From a bacterium (GTDB taxonomy: Bacteria > Bacillota > Clostridia > Oscillospirales > Acutalibacteraceae), in assembly GCA_022774755.1 (NCBI GenBank), contig JALFLK010000031.1:1-56402 (forward strand): DNA of 56,402 nucleotides, read 5' to 3'. Under the pieces are notes generated by a model. The model did not search any database. It worked only from the letters and a program-made list of their open reading frames with translations, and was not told the DNA's origin. A program made the translations under genes and the position numbers. Of the stretch, positions 31,510-40,196 are shown one piece after another; within the stretch, counting starts at the first letter, position 1, and each line of letters opens with the position of its first letter.

Positions 31510-32716
31510 GTCTTTTACGGCGTATTACTGAGCCTTCGGGAATGTTGCGGTCGGCTTTCATAACAAGGCGCTCCATAGGATGAGGGGTGCTTTCCCTTAA
31601 ATTCCCCTCCATATCCCTAAGCTCAAGACAAGAGGTGTTAAAGGGTATTCCTTCGGGAGGAAGCACATCAAGGATTTCTCCCCTTGAAAACTTATTGCGC
31701 TGAGTAATCTCGCACTCTGCTCCGCCTTTTTCGCACACAGCAACAACATCGTATTTTCTGATATATCCGCCGTTGTCCGTAACCTGACCCGGCTCTTTGC
31801 CGAAGTAAAAGCCTGTGTTGTACTCTCGGTGGCTGATTTTTTCAAGTTCCTCTTTTATCCATGGCTTTAATGCATAATTCTCGCCCTCTTGCATATAATC
31901 GGAAACGGCGTGGCGGTAGGCGTTTGTTGTTACAGCAACATAGTATGCAGACTTTGCCCTGCCCTCGATTTTAAAGCTTGAAATTCCTGCGCTGACAAGC
32001 TCGGGTATATGCTCAATCATACACAAGTCACGGGAATTATAAAGGTACGTGCCTTTGTCGGTTTCTTCCACCGGAAAAAACTGTCCCTGTCGGTTTTCTT
32101 CATAAAGATGATACTTCCACCTACAGGGCTGGGCGCAGTCGCCTCTGTTTGCATCTCTGCCGGTTAAGTAGCTTGAAATCAGGCATCTGCCCGAAAAAGA
32201 CACACACATTGCGCCGTGAACAAAGCACTCTATCTCTAAATCACCCGGCACATTGGCTCTGATTTGCGCTATTTCATCAAGAGAGAGTTCCCTTGCAAGC
32301 ACAACTCGCTTTGCGCCCATATTGTAAAAAGCCTTTGCCGAGGCGTAGTTTACGATTCCTGCCTGTGTTGAAATATGAACATCAACCTTGGGAGCGTATT
32401 TTTTAGCAAGCTCCAAAACGCCCATATCGGCGATAATAAATGCGTCAACTCCGCATTGCTGAGCATAAGACAGAAAATCCGGCAGTCTTAAAAGTTCGCT
32501 GTTTCTGGGCAGGGTATTGCAGGTAACATAAACCTTTACATTATTTTTGTGGGCAAGCTCAACAGCCTGTTTCAGCTGGGCTTGGTCAAAATTTTTGGAG
32601 GCGGTTCTCATTCCGAACTCACTTCCGGCTAAAAACACGGCGTCTGCTCCGAAAGACACAGCTGAATTAAGGCACTCCATATCTCCGGCAGGAGCTAATA
32701 TTTCGGGTTTTTTCAT
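31499..32716 (-). CDS. U32 family peptidase-like tRNA hydroxylation protein
   Basis: 405 residues of the U32 family. The N-terminal KKPEILAPAGDMECLNSAVSFGADAVFLAG barrel (seen in pieces) and the signature CFVHGAMCVSFSGRCLISSY, with GRDANRGDCAQPCRWKY, supply the conserved cysteines for an iron-sulfur site. The family (TrhP/YrrO, RlhA) is annotated as peptidase but its studied members hydroxylate tRNA or rRNA uridine/cytidine. It starts 3 bp after the mltG stop and ends inside the alaS promoter. It probably modifies tRNA; assignment to one subgroup is uncertain. Confidence 0.88.
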   Translation of the reverse strand: MKKPEILAPAGDMECLNSAVSFGADAVFLAGSEFGMRTASKNFDQAQLKQAVELAHKNNVKVYVTCNTLPRNSELLRLPDFLSYAQQCGVDAFIIADMGVLELAKKYAPKVDVHISTQAGIVNYASAKAFYNMGAKRVVLARELSLDEIAQIRANVPGDLEIECFVHGAMCVSFSGRCLISSYLTGRDANRGDCAQPCRWKYHLYEENRQGQFFPVEETDKGTYLYNSRDLCMIEHIPELVSAGISSFKIEGRAKSAYYVAVTTNAYRHAVSDYMQEGENYALKPWIKEELEKISHREYNTGFYFGKEPGQVTDNGGYIRKYDVVAVCEKGGAECEITQRNKFSRGEILDVLPPEGIPFNTSCLELRDMEGNLRESTPHPMERLVMKADRNIPEGSVIRRKRLDN

Positions 32717-32719
32717 ATA

Positions 32720-34072
32720 TTAACCACCTGCCAAAGATAGATTGTAATTGTGTCCGTAGAGAGTTTCTGCATAATAGGGTGTTCCGTCCTCGGAGTGGCA
32801 GAAATACAGGTAATCCGTACTCTTGGGATTGATTGCCGCAAGGATAGCCTGTGTACCCGGGTTGCAGATTGGTCCCGGGGGGAGTCCGTCAAAATCGTAG
32901 GTATCGTATCTGCTCTTATAGTTATCCCTTTGATTTGCAGGGACGGCGTCCTCGCTTCTGTAAGGATAGTATTTAGTGGAATCAAGTCCCAAAGAAGCAA
33001 CGCCGTAATCTGCGCCGTAATCAAGACGGTTATGGAGAATTGAAGAAATGTAGTACATATCCTCGTTGCTGGCGGCTTCTGCCTGAATTATTGAAGCAAT
33101 AGTCAGAATTTCACCCATTGAATAATCGGTTTCTGCTATTAAATCCGATATTTTTACCCTTGTATCGTAATCATCGATGGTTTTCTTTGAATACATCTGA
33201 TTTTCAAAGTTATTTAAGAATCTTGTAATTGATACCTCGGGATCCTCGTTAACATAGAAATCGTAGGTATCCGGATACAGGTAGCCCTCAAGCTTATAGT
33301 AGCATTTATCGGGATTTTCAACTTCCTTTAAAAATGAAAAATCCTCGTCAAAATAGGTGCTGTTGCAAAGCTCAAGGAATTTTTGCTTGTCGGAAAGAAC
33401 GCCTGCGTTTGACAATGTATCGGCAATTTCAAGCACGCTCTGTCCCTCGGTAATTGTAACCGTAATAATATCCTTTCGGTTGGAGTTACCCTGAAGATAG
33501 TTAATAATTGCCTCATAGTCAAGGTTTGTCTTAATATCAAAAGAACCCTGGTTAAAATTATCTCCGCTTTTTGTGAGGAAAGCGTACATTTTGAAGAAGG
33601 AGGGCTCTTTTATTACTCCTGCCTTGCCCAGCTCCTGAGCTACATAATCAAGATTAGGGGATTCGTGGAGCTCCAACGCAACTGTTGCGTCGTCCTGTCT
33701 GTTGATTGCAAGCATATCGTTTAAGCCCACAAGAAGATAAACAGAAAGCACTGCGCCTACAATTATTCCGCTGACTAGCCAGATAAATCGGAAAATACGC
33801 CTGTTCTTCTTATTCTTAAGCTTTTCTTCCTTTTTCTTGCGCTTTTTCTGACTTTTTAAATATCTGCGTGAATTTTCCTCCATCTGCTCCTTAATGTCTT
33901 CACCGCTGTATGAATTTATCTCGTTATCATACATACCACGGTCGTAGTCGGGATCGCTGAAGGAATAATCGTCATCATAATTATTTTCCGATAGATTTAC
34001 GCTGAAATTCTGCACCTTGCGCCGTCTTGCAGACCGTAATTCTCTGTCTTCATTATGATTATAATTGCTCAT
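32720..34072 (-). CDS. mltG: Endolytic transglycosylase MltG
   Basis: 450 residues. A charged cytoplasmic N-terminus with a Lys-rich stretch (about 70-92), one membrane segment (FIWLVSGIIVGAVLSVYLLV, about 96-116), then a LysM-like part (ITVTITEGQSVLEIADTL) and the YceG catalytic domain with IASIIQAEAASNEDMYYISS (catalytic Glu) and SILHNRLDYG. It cuts nascent glycan strands at the membrane and sets their length. It starts 17 bp after the cyclo-ligase stop, in a long same-strand run. The start has GGAGATG upstream. Confidence 0.92.
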   Translation of the reverse strand: MSNYNHNEDRELRSARRRKVQNFSVNLSENNYDDDYSFSDPDYDRGMYDNEINSYSGEDIKEQMEENSRRYLKSQKKRKKKEEKLKNKKNRRIFRFIWLVSGIIVGAVLSVYLLVGLNDMLAINRQDDATVALELHESPNLDYVAQELGKAGVIKEPSFFKMYAFLTKSGDNFNQGSFDIKTNLDYEAIINYLQGNSNRKDIITVTITEGQSVLEIADTLSNAGVLSDKQKFLELCNSTYFDEDFSFLKEVENPDKCYYKLEGYLYPDTYDFYVNEDPEVSITRFLNNFENQMYSKKTIDDYDTRVKISDLIAETDYSMGEILTIASIIQAEAASNEDMYYISSILHNRLDYGADYGVASLGLDSTKYYPYRSEDAVPANQRDNYKSRYDTYDFDGLPPGPICNPGTQAILAAINPKSTDYLYFCHSEDGTPYYAETLYGHNYNLSLAGG

Positions 34073-34088
34073 AGGCTTTCATCTCCGG

Positions 34089-34679
34089 TTATTTATTTAA
34101 GCGTGTATCAAGGGTGTATTTTTCTGTGATTAAAATATCCACAGGTCGGTCATAGAAACCTCTGGGTAATCGGTCATATACGCATTTTGTGTAGCAGAGG
34201 CTTACAGTAAGCACCTTGGAGTCAAGCAAGAACCTGTCATAGTAGCCCTTGCCGAAGCCCAAGCGGTAGCCCTCTCGGTCAAAAGCAAGTCCGGGAACTA
34301 AGCACAGGCAGTTTTCAAAATCAGAAACAGCACTGCATTTTTCGGGCTCAGGCTCTAAAAGTCCGTAAGCGCCCTCAGACAAGTCGTCAAGACTTTTTAC
34401 AATATAGAAATACATCGTGTTGTTTTTTCCGCACTTCGGAAGAGCCAACGCCTTGTCCGAGTTTAAAACTTCTTCAAGAATCAGCCTTGTTGAAACCTCC
34501 ACATCCTTGGAAACAAAGGCTAAAATCAGCTTTGATTTTTTAAAAAAATCAGAATTGATAAAATTCTCTTGCAGAATTAAGTCAAGCTTTTCCTTTTGCT
34601 CGGGAGAGAGCTTGGTTCTGTATTTTTTGGCTACACTGCGTATTTCATTTTTTACCTGTTTTAGATTTTTCAGGGGCAT
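34089..34679 (-). CDS. 5-formyltetrahydrofolate cyclo-ligase
   Basis: 196 residues. N-terminal KNEIRSVAKKYRTKLS and the signature GLAFDREGYRLGFGKGYYDRFL (phosphate and folate binding) identify the family. It uses ATP to turn 5-formyl-THF into 5,10-methenyl-THF, returning folate to one-carbon metabolism, which fits the folate-using thyX nearby. The start overlaps the DJ-1 gene end by 10 bp, so the genes are coupled. Confidence 0.93.
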   Translation of the reverse strand: MPLKNLKQVKNEIRSVAKKYRTKLSPEQKEKLDLILQENFINSDFFKKSKLILAFVSKDVEVSTRLILEEVLNSDKALALPKCGKNNTMYFYIVKSLDDLSEGAYGLLEPEPEKCSAVSDFENCLCLVPGLAFDREGYRLGFGKGYYDRFLLDSKVLTVSLCYTKCVYDRLPRGFYDRPVDILITEKYTLDTRLNK

Positions 34680-35212
34680 TGCATTGCTCCTCTGACCTTC
34701 TCGAAAGTTTCGCCGTCCAAAATATTCTTTACAATTTCAAGTCCGAAATCAACTGCACAGCCTGCGCCTTTGCCGGTTATGATTTTTCCGTCGGACTGAG
34801 CAGGAGCGCCGGTGTATGTAATGTTGCGTGAATCAACCTCAAATCCGGGGAAACAGGTAGCTTTTTTGCCGTCTAACATTCCCCTTTTGCCCAAAATTGA
34901 CGGTGCGGCGCAGATTGCGCAGACAAATCTGCCGTTTTCATAGGCGTAATCAAGGGCTTTAGCAACTGTCTGAGATTTTTCAAGGTTAATCGTTCCCGGC
35001 ATTCCTCCGGGAAGCACAACTGCCATAAGCTGTTTATCAAGCAAAATATCATTTTCGCCGGCGTCTGCCACAACGGTAATGCCGTGGGAACCTGTAACGG
35101 TTTTTGAGCCGATGCCCACGGTTTTAACCCCAAGCTTTGCTCGTCTTAATACGTCAACCGTCGCCAAAGCCTCGGTTTCTTCAAAGCCTTGGGCAAGAAA
35201 TACATAAATCAT
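34670..35212 (-). CDS. DJ-1/PfpI family protein (YajL-like)
   Basis: 180 residues of the DJ-1 family: MIYVFLAQGFEETEALATVD with the conserved Glu, and VCAICAAPSILGKRG with the nucleophile-elbow cysteine. Homologues act on glyoxals or protect thiols during stress; deglycase claims are debated. Gene order (thyX, tmk, this, cyclo-ligase, mltG) suggests a housekeeping operon rather than a specific stress locus. Ribosome site TGGAGGG. Confidence 0.9.
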   Translation of the reverse strand: MIYVFLAQGFEETEALATVDVLRRAKLGVKTVGIGSKTVTGSHGITVVADAGENDILLDKQLMAVVLPGGMPGTINLEKSQTVAKALDYAYENGRFVCAICAAPSILGKRGMLDGKKATCFPGFEVDSRNITYTGAPAQSDGKIITGKGAGCAVDFGLEIVKNILDGETFEKVRGAMQCP

Positions 35213-35266
35213 ACTAACCCTCCAAAACCATACTGTTTTGATACTTATACATTTTTTAGATAATTG

Positions 35267-35923
35267 TTATTTTAAAGCGTTTAAAATTTCGCCGAATACT
35301 GTATCAATGGACTTCATTTCGCCCTTTTCACAGCAGTCTATAACTTTCCAGCCAAGCTTTCCGGATGCATAAAGTGCGCTTTTTCGGCATTTTACGAGAA
35401 AATCAAGGTTTGACTCGTGCAAATCTTTTTTGCTCTCATCACCGCCGTAGCGTTTGAGCATAAGCTTTTGGGAAACTTCGGGGGCAACATCAAGGTAAAT
35501 AACCTTTTCGGGTGCAGGAAGTCCCAGCTTGTTATACTCAAAATCATACTGCCAAGATATAAAATCGTCCCATTGACCTTGAGGGATTTTTGACATTTGA
35601 TAAATTATGTTTGAGGTGGCATATCTGTCGCAGAGAATCGTTTTGCCCGACATATACAGGCTTTTCCAGCTTTTCAGGTAGCTTGCGGCTCTGTCAACTG
35701 CATAAAATGCAGAGGCGGTGTAAGCGTTGACATCCTCCGGCTTTTTGCCGAATTCTCCGTTTAGGTACATTTTAACGGGAGCCGAGGCAGGACTGTCGTA
35801 ATCGGGAAAAGTGATTTTTTCCGCCTGTTCTCCTTGTGATAATAAATACTCATACAGCTTTTGGGTCTGAGTTGCCTTGCCCGAGCCGTCAAGGCCCTCG
35901 ATAACTATCAGCTTACCTTCCAT
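35267..35923 (-). CDS. tmk: Thymidylate kinase
   Basis: 218 residues of the thymidylate kinase family: P-loop IEGLDGSGKATQTQKL (Ala replaces the usual Ser/Thr after Lys, a variant I associate with a clostridial subgroup), AVDRAASY, and LCDRYATSNIIYQMSK (DR motif). It phosphorylates dTMP to dTDP. The start overlaps the end of thyX by 11 bp, so dTMP synthesis and the next kinase step are co-translated. A broader deoxynucleotide specificity cannot be excluded. Confidence 0.88.
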   Translation of the reverse strand: MEGKLIVIEGLDGSGKATQTQKLYEYLLSQGEQAEKITFPDYDSPASAPVKMYLNGEFGKKPEDVNAYTASAFYAVDRAASYLKSWKSLYMSGKTILCDRYATSNIIYQMSKIPQGQWDDFISWQYDFEYNKLGLPAPEKVIYLDVAPEVSQKLMLKRYGGDESKKDLHESNLDFLVKCRKSALYASGKLGWKVIDCCEKGEMKSIDTVFGEILNALK

Positions 35924-36716
35924 ATTCTTCCCTGACCTCCTTGATTTTACCGCAGGACATTTTTCCCTCGGGGCAGGGTCCGAAAAGGCAGGACGGTCCG
36001 CAGTGCTTAAACAAGTTGGGAGCAGCCTCCATACACAGCCTCAGCATCTGCTTTGCAACCTCTCTTATCTCCCACTGAGCTCTGTTACAACAGCGGTGAG
36101 CAAAGAAGTTTTGCAGACTTCTGGCGTTAAAGGTGCAGACAATTTTTGTTGTGCAGGCGTTGGGAAGCACAAACCTTGCGTCCTCGTTTGCCTTTTTAAC
36201 AAGGGCGGAATACTCTGATTTGTTGTCCTCCTTGAATTTTGCCATAATCTCCTCATCGGTTCCCGAATAACCCGAATCGGGGTAACGGCTCTTAATATTC
36301 TCCGCAACCAAAGCGTTCCTTATTTGTGAGTACGCCTCGGACTGCATATCTATTACTTTTTTATATGCTTTGTAGGCTCTTTCGTTATTTTCAATTTCCG
36401 GAGGAGTTACAAACTCAAAATTTTCGCCGTTTACATATCTTTGGGACTGCTGGCTGTATGAGGCAATTCTGTGGCGGACAAGCTGGTGAGAGCAAGCCCT
36501 GGATATTCCCTCAATGCCGAAAGTAAAGCTTGCGTGTTCAATAGGCGACTGATGGCCGAGCCCTGCCAGCATATCCACAAACTGAGCAGTTTTTTCTTCG
36601 GTTAAGCCCTCACGGATGTTTTCAATATCCGACGGGGAGTAGCACAGCTTTGCCGCCATTGCTACGGTTTGTTCGGGGTTTGGGGTATATGTCAGTAAAG
36701 TTACTTTCGGTGCCAT
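35913..36716 (-). CDS. thyX: FAD-dependent thymidylate synthase ThyX
   Basis: 267 residues with the ThyX signature RHRIASYSQQSQRYV and HASFTFGIEGISRACSHQLV. It methylates dUMP to dTMP with methylene-THF, FADH2 and NADPH, producing THF rather than DHF. C-terminal CGPSCLFGPCPEGKMSC carries five Cys, more than in typical ThyX and possibly a metal site. It has its own promoter upstream, after the terminator of the phage-type cassette, and couples to tmk. Confidence 0.96.
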   Translation of the reverse strand: MAPKVTLLTYTPNPEQTVAMAAKLCYSPSDIENIREGLTEEKTAQFVDMLAGLGHQSPIEHASFTFGIEGISRACSHQLVRHRIASYSQQSQRYVNGENFEFVTPPEIENNERAYKAYKKVIDMQSEAYSQIRNALVAENIKSRYPDSGYSGTDEEIMAKFKEDNKSEYSALVKKANEDARFVLPNACTTKIVCTFNARSLQNFFAHRCCNRAQWEIREVAKQMLRLCMEAAPNLFKHCGPSCLFGPCPEGKMSCGKIKEVREEYGR

Positions 36717-36761
36717 AATCTTTCCGCCTTTATATGCTTAATATTTTCGTTTGTTTAGATA

Positions 36762-36790
36762 ATTGTAGCATTTTTTCATTAAAAAAGCAA
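36762..36790 (-). promoter_or_regulatory. Promoter of thyX-tmk
   Basis: TTGCTT (36785-36790) and TACAAT (36762-36767) on the minus strand, 17-bp spacer. Confidence 0.6.
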
Positions 36791-36844
36791 CAAATATTCG
36801 ACATTTGTATGGATAAACGGAAATTTCGGCAAGTTTATTTTTTG

Positions 36845-36892
36845 TTGCAAAAATCCCCAAAACATTAGCTTTCGCCTTTGCTTTGGGGATTT
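36845..36892 (-). terminator. Terminator of the lysis cassette
   Basis: AAATCCCCAAA (36851-36861) pairs with TTTGGGGATTT (36882-36892), with an AGC/GCT-containing loop; the minus strand goes on ATTTTTGC. It isolates the phage-like cassette from thyX. The A/T-rich rest of 36893-36999 has no gene. Confidence 0.7.
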
Positions 36893-36999
36893 GAGATAAT
36901 ATTCTTTTATTTTATCTTTTAAATTCTTAATTTTTAATTCTCAAATTGGAGAATATTTCGTTGTTGTTTTTACATCATTTATTTTACTTTTTTTTACTT

Positions 37000-37467
37000 T
37001 TATTTTTTGTTTTTATTTATCTTTTGGTCGGTGTTTACGCTGTCATCAATGTCCTTTTTAGCTACTTTAAGCAATTTTACAATCCACTTCGGCATAATGC
37101 CCGGGTTAATGGTATAGAGATTTTCACAGATGCTGATACACTCGTTAAGGGTAATATAGCATCCGATAATAAGAGCAAAAGGCAGATTAAAGGGTATTGT
37201 AACACCTATCTGCGAAAGAATTGTAGGAATAAGCAGGTCAAGGAGCATACCGAAAGCAAGGGCAACAAGCAGTGCTATTTTCTTCCAAAAGCCTTTGTTT
37301 GCCTTTTTGCTGTCCCAGCCCTGCTGTGTAGCCTTCGCCTTTACAAGTCCTGTTATGCAGTCGATTGCAACTGCGCCCAAGACTGCGCCGATGATTATTC
37401 CGTACTGGCTGAAAAAGGTTGCCGCCGCACCTGCTAATGCCGAAATTATTATTTTCATTCTGTCCAT
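37000..37467 (-). CDS. Phage-type holin (Phage_holin_4 / TcdE-like)
   Basis: 155 residues with three or four hydrophobic segments (IIISALAGAAATFFSQYGII; GAVLGAVAIDCITGLVKAKA; ALLVALAFGMLLDLLI; FALIIGCYITLNECIS) and a charged tail ending in KINKNKK. The DxxTG motif with following basic residues is typical of the toxin-secretion/phage lysis holin family. It forms membrane pores that let the endolysin reach the wall. It is the last gene of the four-gene cassette, 11 bp after the amidase. Confidence 0.88.
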   Translation of the reverse strand: MDRMKIIISALAGAAATFFSQYGIIIGAVLGAVAIDCITGLVKAKATQQGWDSKKANKGFWKKIALLVALAFGMLLDLLIPTILSQIGVTIPFNLPFALIIGCYITLNECISICENLYTINPGIMPKWIVKLLKVAKKDIDDSVNTDQKINKNKK

Positions 37468-37478
37468 TTCATCATTCC

Positions 37479-38426
37479 TTACTTCTTGATAATTCGTATT
37501 TGCAGGCGGTCAACGGGCATTCCGTAAACTCCTGCATAGTCGTTGTTGTCCGTAACCCAAGGGTAATAATCTCCGCCCACAGGCGCAACACGGCACTGAA
37601 CGGAATAGTTGCTGTTGTCTTCAAGCTTTACGCAAACACAGTCAATGTCACTGCCGTAAAGTCCTGCATAATCTTCCCTGTCTGTAACCCAGGGCAGCCA
37701 TCTGCCGTTTAAGGTATGCACACGGTACATCAGACTGCCCTTTGTGAGATTTGCGTAAACGCACCTGATTCTCTGATTGGGGAGTCCTGCGTAATCCTCG
37801 GTGTTTTTTACATTTGGCAGCCATCCGCTTGACTTTGTATAAACCTGATAAATGACATCGGGCACTGGGGTATTACTAGATGAGCCGGACTGTCCAGATG
37901 AATAAGTGTAGCCGAAATAACTGCACAAACCTCTTGCGATTGCCTCGCCGATATTGGTTATATTGTTTATAATCCAGTTTGCGCCTGTTTTTGTATCGTG
38001 AAATTCACATTCAACATATACGGTAACAGCCTTTGGGGTATTAACCTCGTACAAACCGCTGTTTACGGTTACGCTGTCTGCCGTTCCGGGAGAAATTGCA
38101 CCAAGCTCTTTCAGAACAGCCTTACAGGGGTTCATATTCCTGCTTTCGGTACTGTAACAAAAAATTCTGGTTCCGCCTGTTACTGCGCCGTTATATGCGT
38201 TTGTGTGAATGGGCATATGAATATCTGCGCCAAAGGCGTCTGATTCACGGCAACGGTTTGCAATGGTATCGCCCGACCTGCCTACCTTGACGGTAAATCC
38301 GCACCTTTGCAGTGCGTTTGCCGCTGCTCTTGCGATTTTATCACACTGCTCCATTTCAGTTGTATTGCCTGAGGCGTAGGTATTTTCACTTTGGTTTGAG
38401 GGACTTAAATATATTTTTTTAGCCAT
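37479..38426 (-). CDS. N-acetylmuramoyl-L-alanine amidase endolysin
   Basis: 315 residues. Residues 1-180 are an Amidase_3 domain: KKIYLSPSNQSENTYASGN start, ADIHMPIHTNAYNG with zinc His, and YVECEFHDTKTGA with the catalytic Glu. Residues about 190-315 are three wall-binding repeats of the type SGWLPNVKNTEDYAGLPNQ, RWLPWVTDREDYAGLYG and YYPWVTDNNDYAGVYG, common in clostridial phage endolysins. There is no signal peptide, so release needs the neighbouring holin. Its ATG shares a base with the preceding stop codon. Confidence 0.92.
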   Translation of the reverse strand: MAKKIYLSPSNQSENTYASGNTTEMEQCDKIARAAANALQRCGFTVKVGRSGDTIANRCRESDAFGADIHMPIHTNAYNGAVTGGTRIFCYSTESRNMNPCKAVLKELGAISPGTADSVTVNSGLYEVNTPKAVTVYVECEFHDTKTGANWIINNITNIGEAIARGLCSYFGYTYSSGQSGSSSNTPVPDVIYQVYTKSSGWLPNVKNTEDYAGLPNQRIRCVYANLTKGSLMYRVHTLNGRWLPWVTDREDYAGLYGSDIDCVCVKLEDNSNYSVQCRVAPVGGDYYPWVTDNNDYAGVYGMPVDRLQIRIIKK

Positions 38427-38698
38427 TAAAGCACCTCCGATTTGTTATTTTTTTCTGTGCTGTCAATAGGGTCCGAAACTGTCGGAGTACTTCCCCACAC
38501 AGCCATAACAGAGCTTAAATAGGGCTCTGTAAGTACATTTTTAATATCATCTCTGCCTGTGGTGCTGTTAATGTAAGCGTTGCGGATATTGGAGCCTGCC
38601 TGCACAAGACTGCCGTTTATGTTTACAAATTGCTGTTTTAAAACAGACACGCTGTCGGGGGTGAGCATATCAAGAGTGATTTTTTCAACTACTTCCAT
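38426..38698 (-). CDS. Small phage-associated protein of unknown function
   Basis: A 90-residue acidic protein (MEVVEKITLDMLTPDSVSVL ... STEKNNKSEVL). The start at 38698 has AAGGAG 9 bp upstream; the in-frame ATG three codons earlier directly abuts it. It lies between a tail-fibre-like gene and the endolysin, which in phages is often a small structural or accessory protein. I do not recognise a family. Confidence 0.6.
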   Translation of the reverse strand: MEVVEKITLDMLTPDSVSVLKQQFVNINGSLVQAGSNIRNAYINSTTGRDDIKNVLTEPYLSSVMAVWGSTPTVSDPIDSTEKNNKSEVL

Positions 38699-38711
38699 TT
38701 TTAACATCTCC

Positions 38712-40073
38712 TTAATTTAATTTTGTTGTTATAACGAATTTCAAGACTTCGTCCTGGACGAGCGTCTTTGTGCCGAGAAAGTTGATATTCAGCCATGTTT
38801 TATCGTTGTAAACAAGAGCCTGAGTTGTCTTTGAGGTTGCTGTCATAAATCTGTTCATTGTGCTGAAATCGTTGCAGGTAAAGGGCAAGCCTTTAAGCTG
38901 TAAAAAACTTGCTGAGCCTGCGTTGAACACAATGTTGATAAATGTATGTATCAGGTCGCCGATTTTTACATACTCAAAATCGCAGGACTTAAACAGCTCG
39001 CTGTCAATGGCGGTCTGTGTTACAACAGTGAGAGTTCCGCTTTCCGATTCGATATTGGAGGAATTGTACTTTTTCTGCAAAGCGTTGTAAACTCCTCCGC
39101 TTTTAACAAGACATTCTCCGTAATAAGGTGCAGAAACCGACGGAGCACTGTCAATATAAGCAGAGCTGATTTTAGCTAAAGTAATTGCGCCGTCTGATAT
39201 TTTTTTGTTTGTTACGGCGTTTGCACCCAGCTTTTCCGGTGTTATGGCACCCTTTGCAATTTTGTCCTCAGTAACTGACAAATCTGCAAGATTATCTGTG
39301 CTTACAGCGCCTGATGTATTGTTGATTTTTGAATTTTCAATTTCGTTTACGGCGCTGACAAGGTCAGTCTTGTCCTCAGTAATAAGATATGACAAGTCCC
39401 CTGTTTTTGTGTTTAATTTGTCGATTTCTTCCCTGTTATTTTCGTACAAACCGTCGGCAAAACGAAACACAGCGCCGGCAGAAGGCACATTACCGTCGGC
39501 TGAATCCGAATTTACAACATTAACTATCGGGTACGCCTCTGCCGAACCTTTGGCGGTTATTCCCGTATCGTAATATGAAGAAGTTTCGCCGTTATAAACC
39601 AACCAGTTGCCGTTACTGCCGATATAGGGCAGGTAATTTTCGGCTTCCTTTACATCAAGCAAAAGAGCGTTAAGCTTTTCCTCCTGCTCCAAAAACTCGG
39701 CGATTGGCTTTTTTGCCAGGCAGTCGCAGAACTCCAGAGATTTTCCCGCAAAAAGCGGAACGCTCTCGGTATGGAAAATTTCGCCGTTAACATCAAAACC
39801 TTTAATCTGCAAACAGACAATGCCGTCTTTGTAAATATGTTCGGTTTTAACATTCCATTCAAGCAGAGTATTCGGCTCTTCAATTTTCTTATCGAGAATA
39901 AAAAAGTTGACCGTGCCGTCGTCAAACGCCAAATACACACGATAATAAATGTCCTCTTCGGCTCTGTCTTTTACAAGGAATTCCACCTTTTTATTAAGGT
40001 TATCTCCTGTGTAGCCGATAAAGCCGTCCTCCTGCGGAACATAGATTTTTCCGCTTTTTTCTACTGTAATCAT
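38712..40073 (-). CDS. Phage tail-fibre/baseplate-like protein
   Basis: 453 residues. The N-terminal 110 residues (FIGYTGDNLNKKVEFLVKD ... LLEWNVKTEHIYKDGIVCLQI) look like the BppU-type N-terminal baseplate domain of Gram-positive phages. The middle has NADVGxLSYLITEDKTDLVSAVNEIE-like fibre repeats and DNLADLSVTEDKIAKGAITPEKLG, a low-complexity fibre motif, then a receptor-binding-like C-terminus. No other tail gene is nearby. It probably binds a cell-surface target. Ribosome site TTGGAGGT; a terminator lies only 25 bp upstream, so its promoter is unclear. Confidence 0.75.
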   Translation of the reverse strand: MITVEKSGKIYVPQEDGFIGYTGDNLNKKVEFLVKDRAEEDIYYRVYLAFDDGTVNFFILDKKIEEPNTLLEWNVKTEHIYKDGIVCLQIKGFDVNGEIFHTESVPLFAGKSLEFCDCLAKKPIAEFLEQEEKLNALLLDVKEAENYLPYIGSNGNWLVYNGETSSYYDTGITAKGSAEAYPIVNVVNSDSADGNVPSAGAVFRFADGLYENNREEIDKLNTKTGDLSYLITEDKTDLVSAVNEIENSKINNTSGAVSTDNLADLSVTEDKIAKGAITPEKLGANAVTNKKISDGAITLAKISSAYIDSAPSVSAPYYGECLVKSGGVYNALQKKYNSSNIESESGTLTVVTQTAIDSELFKSCDFEYVKIGDLIHTFINIVFNAGSASFLQLKGLPFTCNDFSTMNRFMTATSKTTQALVYNDKTWLNINFLGTKTLVQDEVLKFVITTKLN

Positions 40074-40096
40074 AAATTACACCTCCAATATACGGG

Positions 40097-40135
40097 CAAA
40101 AAAAGAAGAAGTTGCACCCTCTAATACAACTTCTT
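40097..40135 (-). terminator. Terminator of uvrA
   Basis: AAGAAGTTG (40106-40114) pairs with CAACTTCTT (40127-40135); the minus strand then reads CTTTTTTTG. Confidence 0.75.
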
Positions 40136-40196
40136 TAAATTTTATATGATTTAATTTTATTTTATTGCTCTTTATTGTTTTGAATGTTTTGAAAAA

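Noticed and set aside
37000..40073. Complete prophage
   Set aside because: No integrase, terminase, portal, capsid or tail-tube gene; flanks are housekeeping genes.
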